Below, one piece after another: positions 1-3,321 of a stretch of 11,188 nt of DNA. Below the pieces are notes generated by a model. That model had not been told where the DNA came from and ran no database searches. It worked only from the letters and a program-made list of their open reading frames with translations. The position numbers were made by a program, and so were the translations under genes. The DNA is from JBGPJM01 sp041485385 (lineage in GTDB: Bacteria; Planctomycetota; Phycisphaerae; Phycisphaerales; UBA1924). Within the stretch, counting starts at the first letter, position 1. Every line of letters begins with the position of its first letter. The stretch covers positions 1 to 11,188 of the forward strand of contig JBGPJM010000166.1 in NCBI GenBank assembly GCA_041485385.1, given 5' to 3'.

Positions 1-282
1 GGTCAGCTGCTGGTGGGTCGTGGGCTCCCCCCATCGCCCGGAAGGGCGATGCTACGGCGTAGCACCGGGCTTCCGCCCGGTGTCTTCGTGGGGCGTATGT
101 TGGCCGCGTGCGAGGTCAGCTGCTGGTGGGTCGTGGGCTCCCCCCATCGCCCGGAAGGGCGATGCTACGGCGTAGCACCGGGCTTCCGCCCGGTGTCTTC
201 GTGGGGCGTACGTTGGCCGCGTGCGAGGTCAACTGCTGGCGGGTCGTGCGCTCCCCCCATCGCCCGGAAGGGCGATGCTACG
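1..282. repeat. 113-bp tandem repeat, 2.5 copies, three hairpins per unit
   Basis: Units lie at 1-113, 114-226 and 227-282 (partial). Units 1 and 2 differ at one base (T98 versus C211); the partial third unit differs at three of 56 positions. Each full unit carries three back-to-back inverted repeats: ATCGCCC/GGGCGAT with a GGAA loop (33-50), GCTAC/GTAGC (51-63) and CACCGGGC/GCCCGGTG with a TTCC loop (63-82). Unit 3 breaks off inside the second hairpin at 282, directly against the stop codon (283-285) of the neighbouring gene. The array may continue left of the window. This looks like a REP-like or structured intergenic repeat; its function is unknown. Confidence 0.9.
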
Positions 283-504
283 TCAAACCGGATAGTTCCC
301 TCGCCGCCCGTAGTCGCGGGCCGCGGCGGCGAGCTTGTCCCAGGACAGGCGCCACCCCTTGTTCGTCTTCCCCGGCAGCCACACCACCGCCCCCTGGCTC
401 ACCTTCAGGCGGCCGAAGAGGTCGCCGTTCTTCCGCACCTTGAAGACGATGTCCTTGTGCGAGATCGGCCGGTCGGGGATCCGCACCGTCACTGTGTGGG
501 CCAT
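283..504 (-). CDS. small conserved-looking hypothetical protein (73 aa)
   Basis: The ATG is at 502-504 and the TGA at 283-285; no strong Shine-Dalgarno is visible. The sequence is balanced and looks real, unlike the Arg/Pro-rich translations of other frames here. A beta-rich N-terminal half contains FKVRKNGDLFGRLKVS (21-36), followed by a GAVVWLPGK turn (38-46) and W51/W55 aromatics before a short helical end. From memory this resembles a widespread family of uncharacterised small bacterial proteins with an FKV...G.L.VS.G...W.P pattern. A PC4-like nucleic-acid-binding fold is only a guess. No signal peptide or membrane segment is visible, so it is probably cytoplasmic. Its 3' end touches the tandem repeat and its 5' side is a 7-nt repeat, so it stands alone. 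The function is not known. Confidence 0.75.
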   Translation of the reverse strand: MAHTVTVRIPDRPISHKDIVFKVRKNGDLFGRLKVSQGAVVWLPGKTNKGWRLSWDKLAAAARDYGRRGNYPV

Positions 505-520
505 GGGGGTGGAGGGTACT

Positions 521-562
521 GGATGTGGGATGTCGGATGTGGGATGTGTGATGTGGGATGGA
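521..562. repeat. 7-nt tandem repeat, consensus GGATGTG, six units
   Basis: Six consecutive 7-nt units can be read: GGATGTG, GGATGTC, GGATGTG, GGATGTG, TGATGTG, GGATGGA. The tract begins 16 bases upstream of the start codon of the minus-strand gene that begins at 504, so it sits where that gene's promoter or 5' leader would be. Confidence 0.85.
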
Positions 563-585
563 GGACGCGGGGGGACAGGGTCTGG

Positions 586-633
586 TCTTTCCCTGGGAGA
601 GTTGCAGAGAGGGCCGCCCTCTCTGCACCCGCG
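586..633. repeat. interspersed hairpin repeat, copy 1
   Basis: The conserved left part TCCCTGGGAGAGTTGCAGAG leads into a strong hairpin. Its arms are TGCAGAGAGGGC (603-614) and GCCCTCTCTGCA (616-627), and CCCGCG follows. The same block recurs at 673-724 and 1121-1170 with different hairpin loops. Confidence 0.85.
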
Positions 634-672
634 GCGGCATCGGGAGACGGAGAGTCGGGGGCTCCGGATCTG

Positions 673-724
673 TTCTCCCCCTGGGTAGAGAGTTGCAGAG
701 AGGGCTTCCCTCTCTGCGCCCGCG
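673..724. repeat. interspersed hairpin repeat, copy 2
   Basis: The block is the same as at 586-633, with a short insertion (GGGTAGAGAG in place of GGGAGAG). The hairpin arms are GCAGAGAGGG (695-704) and CCCTCTCTGC (708-717) with a CTT loop, followed by GCCCGCG. It lies 66 bases downstream of the stop of the 78-residue gene. Confidence 0.85.
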
Positions 725-789
725 CCACTCGTTGCGCCGTCGCCACCCCGTTCCGTCGCGCCTCCCGGCCGGCCGAGTGCGCCGCCCTG

Positions 790-1026
790 TTAAACCGCCA
801 TGCCTCCGCCGCCGGCGCTCTCGAGGATGGTCCCGATCGTGGCGCGCCCCTCCTTCACGGCGTTGCAGGCCCGCAGGATGTGCAGTTCCCGCAGCATGAG
901 GTCGCTGGGGTAGTCGGCCTCGAAGAGGCACACAAGGGCGCGAAGCTGGTCGTCGGTGATCCCCGCCGCACGCGCGACCCGACCGTAGTCGAAGTACTCG
1001 GGGCTGCTGGGTGTGGGAACAGGCAC
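790..1026 (-). CDS. small hypothetical protein (78 aa), GTG start
   Basis: The start is GTG at 1024-1026. An in-frame TAG lies four codons upstream (1036-1038), so no earlier start is possible. AGGGGAT just upstream serves as ribosome binding site. The stop is TAA at 790-792. The protein looks real and mostly helical: YFDYGRVARAAGITDDQL (11-28) reads like a short helix-turn, followed by the acidic/hydrophobic stretch LVCLFEADYPSDLMLRELHI (31-50) and LRACNAVKEGRATIG (51-65). A Gly-rich tail closes it. C33 and C54 are its only cysteines. There is no signal peptide. It resembles small uncharacterised planctomycete-type proteins, but I cannot name a family. Hairpin repeats lie on both sides (copies 1-2 downstream, copy 3 upstream), so it is probably monocistronic. 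Confidence 0.7.
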   Translation of the reverse strand: MPVPTPSSPEYFDYGRVARAAGITDDQLRALVCLFEADYPSDLMLRELHILRACNAVKEGRATIGTILESAGGGGMAV

Positions 1027-1120
1027 GACGATCCCCTAAATCTCTGGTGGCGCAAGGATAGCGAAGGAGGGATGCGGGACGCGGAGACTGGGAGACGGGG
1101 AGACTGGTGGACGGGGCGCA

Positions 1121-1170
1121 GTCTTTCCCCTGGGAGAGTTGCAGAGAGGGCGTCCCTCTCTGCGCCCGCG
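1121..1170. repeat. interspersed hairpin repeat, copy 3
   Basis: This is the same element as at 586-633: GTCTTTCCCCTGGGAGAGTT, then hairpin arms GCAGAGAGGG (1141-1150) and CCCTCTCTGC (1154-1163) with a CGT loop, then GCCCGCG. It is preceded by the GGAGACTG 8-nt repeat. Copy 1 is also preceded by related T-rich sequence, which suggests a longer shared element. Confidence 0.85.
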
Positions 1171-1598
1171 CGAGGGGTGAGCGAACGAGACGAGCCCGAC
1201 GCGCGAGCGAGGGGTGGGCCAACGATCGCTGGAGGGCAGCGCCTCACACATCGCATCGCGGCCACCGCGGCAAGGAAACACCCGATTCGGGGTTGGGCCC
1301 ATCCTGCGCGCCAAATTGGGGGAATAGGTGCAGATTCTGTCGCGGCTACGCGGCCGGCACGTACACTACCAGGCGAGGGAATGGGGAACCGACATGCGAG
1401 CGGAGGACGGCGGCAGGGCTCTTCCTCTGCTCACACTTTTCACTTTTCACTTCTTTCTTCTCACCGGGGGATCGGCATGGGGACAACGGACACCGACGTA
1501 GGGCGACATGGACAGGGAGGCGACTCCTCTCCGCACGCCTGCGCCCCTGCGCGAGCGTTTCAGGGTTTGCGCCCATCTTGGCGGGCACTAACCGAACT

Positions 1599-1623
1599 TA
1601 AGTGCATGTTCTACAAGCACTTA
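1599..1623. promoter_or_regulatory. dyad TAAGTGC-N11-GCACTTA at the first core
   Basis: The perfect 7-bp inverted repeat TAAGTGC (1599-1605) and GCACTTA (1617-1623) is separated by 11 bases. The right arm lies inside the 15-bp core that recurs at 1780. In the second copy the left arm is degraded (AAGTCC), so only the right half-site is retained. Possible roles are a protein-binding operator or a recombination half-site pair; neither is shown. Confidence 0.5.
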
Positions 1624-1627
1624 CAGC
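1613..1627. repeat. 15-bp direct repeat core, copy 1
   Basis: The sequence ACAAGCACTTACAGC is identical to 1780-1794, 167 bases away. Similarity extends left, giving 26 of 34 matches between 1594-1627 and 1761-1794. Each copy is followed within about 25 bases by a 10-bp-phased array. Confidence 0.9.
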
Positions 1628-1650
1628 AAATCAACCCCTCAAAAACACGT

Positions 1651-1740
1651 CCAAAACTCTCCAAAACTCTCGAAATCTCTCCAAAACTCTCCAATTCTCT
1701 CTGTGTTTTCTCGGAAACTCTCGAATTCTCTCGTCCCCTC
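1651..1740. repeat. 10-bp-phased degenerate array 1 (CCAAAACTCT)
   Basis: Ten-base units in register are CCAAAACTCT, CCAAAACTCT, CGAAATCTCT, CCAAAACTCT and CCAATTCTCT. After a more degenerate unit come TCGGAAACTC, TCGAATTCTC and TCGTCCCCTC. On the minus strand the units read GAGAGTTTTG. The 10-base period is not a multiple of three, so it rotates through all reading frames, which argues against a protein repeat. The A-tracts are spaced about one helical turn apart. Confidence 0.85.
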
Positions 1741-1779
1741 TCCCCCCGGCAGCGCCAACCGACATCAAGTCCATACCCC

Positions 1780-1794
1780 ACAAGCACTTACAGC
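1780..1794. repeat. 15-bp direct repeat core, copy 2
   Basis: This is a second perfect copy of ACAAGCACTTACAGC, followed by an A-rich stretch and then, 18 bases on, by the second 10-bp-phased array. Confidence 0.9.
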
Positions 1795-1810
1795 GAAAAA
1801 CGCCCCTGAA

Positions 1811-1910
1811 AGAAGTCGCAAAAAGTCGCAAAAAGTCGACGGAAGTCAACGAAAGTCGAACGAAGTCATATCGAACTCGACGGAACTCAGGTCGAACTCA
1901 AAGAAACTCA
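1811..1910. repeat. 10-bp-phased degenerate array 2 (AAGTC/AACTC words)
   Basis: Ten consecutive units of 10-11 bases begin AGAAGTCGCA, AAAAGTCGCA, AAAAGTCGAC, GGAAGTCAAC, GAAAGTCGAA, CGAAGTCATA. They continue with AACTC words beginning at 1874, 1884, 1895 and 1905. On the minus strand every unit starts GACTT or GAGTT. The first six units use AAGTC and the last four AACTC, the word also used in array 1. Both coding frames and the 10-base period argue against translation. Confidence 0.9.
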
Positions 1911-1915
1911 CCGAA

Positions 1916-1948
1916 CCCCCGTCCCCCGTCCCCCGTCCCCCAGTCCCC
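1916..1948 (-). promoter_or_regulatory. G-quadruplex-capable tract (minus strand)
   Basis: The plus strand reads C5-GT-C5-GT-C5-GT-C5-AGT-C4. The minus strand therefore has four G5 runs and a G4 run joined by two- or three-base loops, a strong intramolecular quadruplex pattern. It ends 62 bases before the start codon at 2011, on the template strand for that gene. No function is demonstrated. Confidence 0.65.
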
Positions 1949-1999
1949 GCGTCCACAACCGCCCCCGCGCGGCCATACGGTCTCGGGGGTCGCCCCTCT

Positions 2000-2003
2000 G
2001 GAG
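2000..2003 (+). promoter_or_regulatory. ribosome binding site GGAG for the gene at 2011
   Basis: GGAG stands seven bases before the ATG at 2011-2013 and supports that start. Confidence 0.7.
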
Positions 2004-2010
2004 CACCGCA

Positions 2011-3213
2011 ATGATCATCGCGCGCCCTGGTCGGTATGGTCTGGTCTGTGGGGTCCTCGCGGCGGTGGCCATGGGGAGCAGCGGGCCGGGCAACATGGCC
2101 GCGGGGAGCATGCCCATCGAACCGGCGGACAAACAACCCAGCCATGCGCAGACCGCCGGCGCGGCCGACCTGGTCATCAAGGACGCCTCGGCCGAGCTGA
2201 AGCGGACGCAGGTGACGGCGTACCTCAGCCGCGAGCACGTGACGGGCCAGAGCCTGCTGTGGTGCGCGACGTTCCAGATCGCCTGGGACCAGTTCCCCGG
2301 GCTGCTCAAGGCGCCGCTCACGCTCATGGGCGACCCGCCGATGGCGGTGGAGCTGAACACGTCGCCGTGGAAGACCGGGGAGCTGGACGCCGGCTCGTAC
2401 GTAGCGCAGATCGGGATCGGGCCCGGCACGGTCGACGCCATCAAGGCGGCCCTGGACAAGACGTTCAAGGGCAAGGCGTCGCCCGCGGTGCTGCCCAGCC
2501 CGGGGGACATCGGGCCGCACGACTTCCTGGCCTACGCGTACCTCTTCAAGAACCTCGCCTTCGAGCACCCGCTGACGAAGCGCGAGCACGGGATGATGTT
2601 CGTGGAGGGTGGGGACATGGCCTCGCAGGTGCGCGGGTTCGCCATCGGTCGCGATACGGAGGGCTGGGCGAAGGTGGCCGCGCAGGTGACGGTGCACCAC
2701 TACGGCGGGCCCGACGACTTCGTGATCGAGCTGGCGACCAAGGAGAAGGCCGACCGGCTGATCATCGCGCGGCTGAAGCCGGGGAAGACGCTGAAGGAAA
2801 CTGTTGCGGCGGCGATGGCGGGGACGGGGGAGAAGAACGATGCCCCCCGCCTGCACGACGATGAGCCGGTGGAGATCCCGGTGCTCAACTTCGACGTCAC
2901 GCGGAAGTACGGGGAGATCATCGGCCGGGTGATCACCACGCCCATCCCGCCCGAGCTGACGGGGATCAAGGAGTACCAGATCGGCGAGGCGATGCAGAAC
3001 ATCCGCTTCCGGCTGGACGAGAAGGGGGCGATCCTCAAGTCGGACGCGACGATCATCGCGACGCCGACGTCGGTTGCGAGCCCCGGCGGGCGCGTGCCGC
3101 GCCGGTTCGTCTGCGATGGGCCGTTCCTGGTCCTGATGGCGCGGGAGGGCGCGGCGACGCCGTACTTCGCGGCGTGGATCGAGAGTGCCGAGCTGCTGGT
3201 GCCTTTGAAGTGA
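2011..3213 (+). CDS. exported 400-aa protein, serpin-like C-terminus, function unknown
   Basis: The ATG at 2011 has GGAG seven bases upstream; the stop is TGA. The N-terminus MIIARPGRYGLVCGVLAAVA with a small-residue stretch to about residue 32 looks like a Sec signal peptide. C13 is not in a lipobox, so it is probably not a lipoprotein. The mature part is mixed alpha/beta. It has LLWCATFQIAWDQF near residue 84, and an AYAYLFKNLAFEHPL segment that resembles the serpin 'YFK..W..PF' region. Its end is RFVCDGPFLVLMAREGA (365-381) then PYFAAWIESAEL, which parallels the serpin 'F..D.PFLF.I.......FMG.V' C-terminus. Total length also suits a serpin. However, the reactive-centre hinge is not clear, so protease inhibition is only a hypothesis. 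It converges on a protease gene. I know of no characterised homologue. Confidence 0.85.
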   Translation: MIIARPGRYGLVCGVLAAVAMGSSGPGNMAAGSMPIEPADKQPSHAQTAGAADLVIKDASAELKRTQVTAYLSREHVTGQSLLWCATFQIAWDQFPGLLKAPLTLMGDPPMAVELNTSPWKTGELDAGSYVAQIGIGPGTVDAIKAALDKTFKGKASPAVLPSPGDIGPHDFLAYAYLFKNLAFEHPLTKREHGMMFVEGGDMASQVRGFAIGRDTEGWAKVAAQVTVHHYGGPDDFVIELATKEKADRLIIARLKPGKTLKETVAAAMAGTGEKNDAPRLHDDEPVEIPVLNFDVTRKYGEIIGRVITTPIPPELTGIKEYQIGEAMQNIRFRLDEKGAILKSDATIIATPTSVASPGGRVPRRFVCDGPFLVLMAREGAATPYFAAWIESAELLVPLK

Positions 3214-3266
3214 AAGGCGGGGGGCGTTAAGGCGTGGAGGCGTGAAGTGGGGGAGCGCGTGAATGA

Positions 3267-3296
3267 AAAAGACCCTCGCGGGGTGCGAGGGCCTTT
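3267..3296. terminator. rho-independent terminator between convergent genes
   Basis: The stem CCCTCGC (3273-3279) pairs with GCGAGGG (3285-3291) around a GGGGT loop. It is flanked by A5 on the left and TTT on the right. Read on the minus strand the hairpin is followed by TTTTT, a good terminator for the protease gene ending at 3322. Read on the plus strand the tail is only TTT, so it is weaker for the gene ending at 3213. Confidence 0.75.
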
Positions 3297-3321
3297 GACG
3301 GAACGGGGGGTGGACTGATGG

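Larger units (their letters stand above)
1027..2010. other. gene-poor intergenic mosaic of short repeats
   Basis: I see no convincing gene in this 984-base gap. Open frames crossing it are repeat-derived or have atypical composition. It contains an 8-nt tandem repeat GGAGACTG x3 (1083-1106), a hairpin element (1121-1170), a direct repeat CGAGGGGTGRGC (1171-1182 and 1208-1219), a pyrimidine-rich tract with CACTTTT x2 (1434-1464), the paired core plus 10-bp array modules (1594-1910) and a C5GT tract (1916-1948). Positions 1220-1430 show nothing I can assign. The region upstream of 2011 must hold the promoter of that gene, but I cannot point to credible -35/-10 boxes. Confidence 0.6.

Noticed and set aside
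1346..1588. An 80-codon minus-strand open frame in the large gap
   Set aside because: It is Arg/Pro/Ser-rich, crosses the pyrimidine repeat tract, and has no RBS or recognisable pattern.
13..1809. A 598-codon plus-strand open frame through the repeats
   Set aside because: Its translation repeats with the 113-bp array, runs antisense through two better small genes and ends in the 10-bp arrays. No domain or RBS was found.
1651..1910. CRISPR array
   Set aside because: Units are only 10 bases with no spacers between them, and there are no cas genes in the window.
1602..2864. A 420-codon plus-strand frame starting near the first core
   Set aside because: Its first part is a translation of the 10-bp arrays, and the rest is an out-of-frame reading of the gene at 2011, which has a signal peptide and an RBS.
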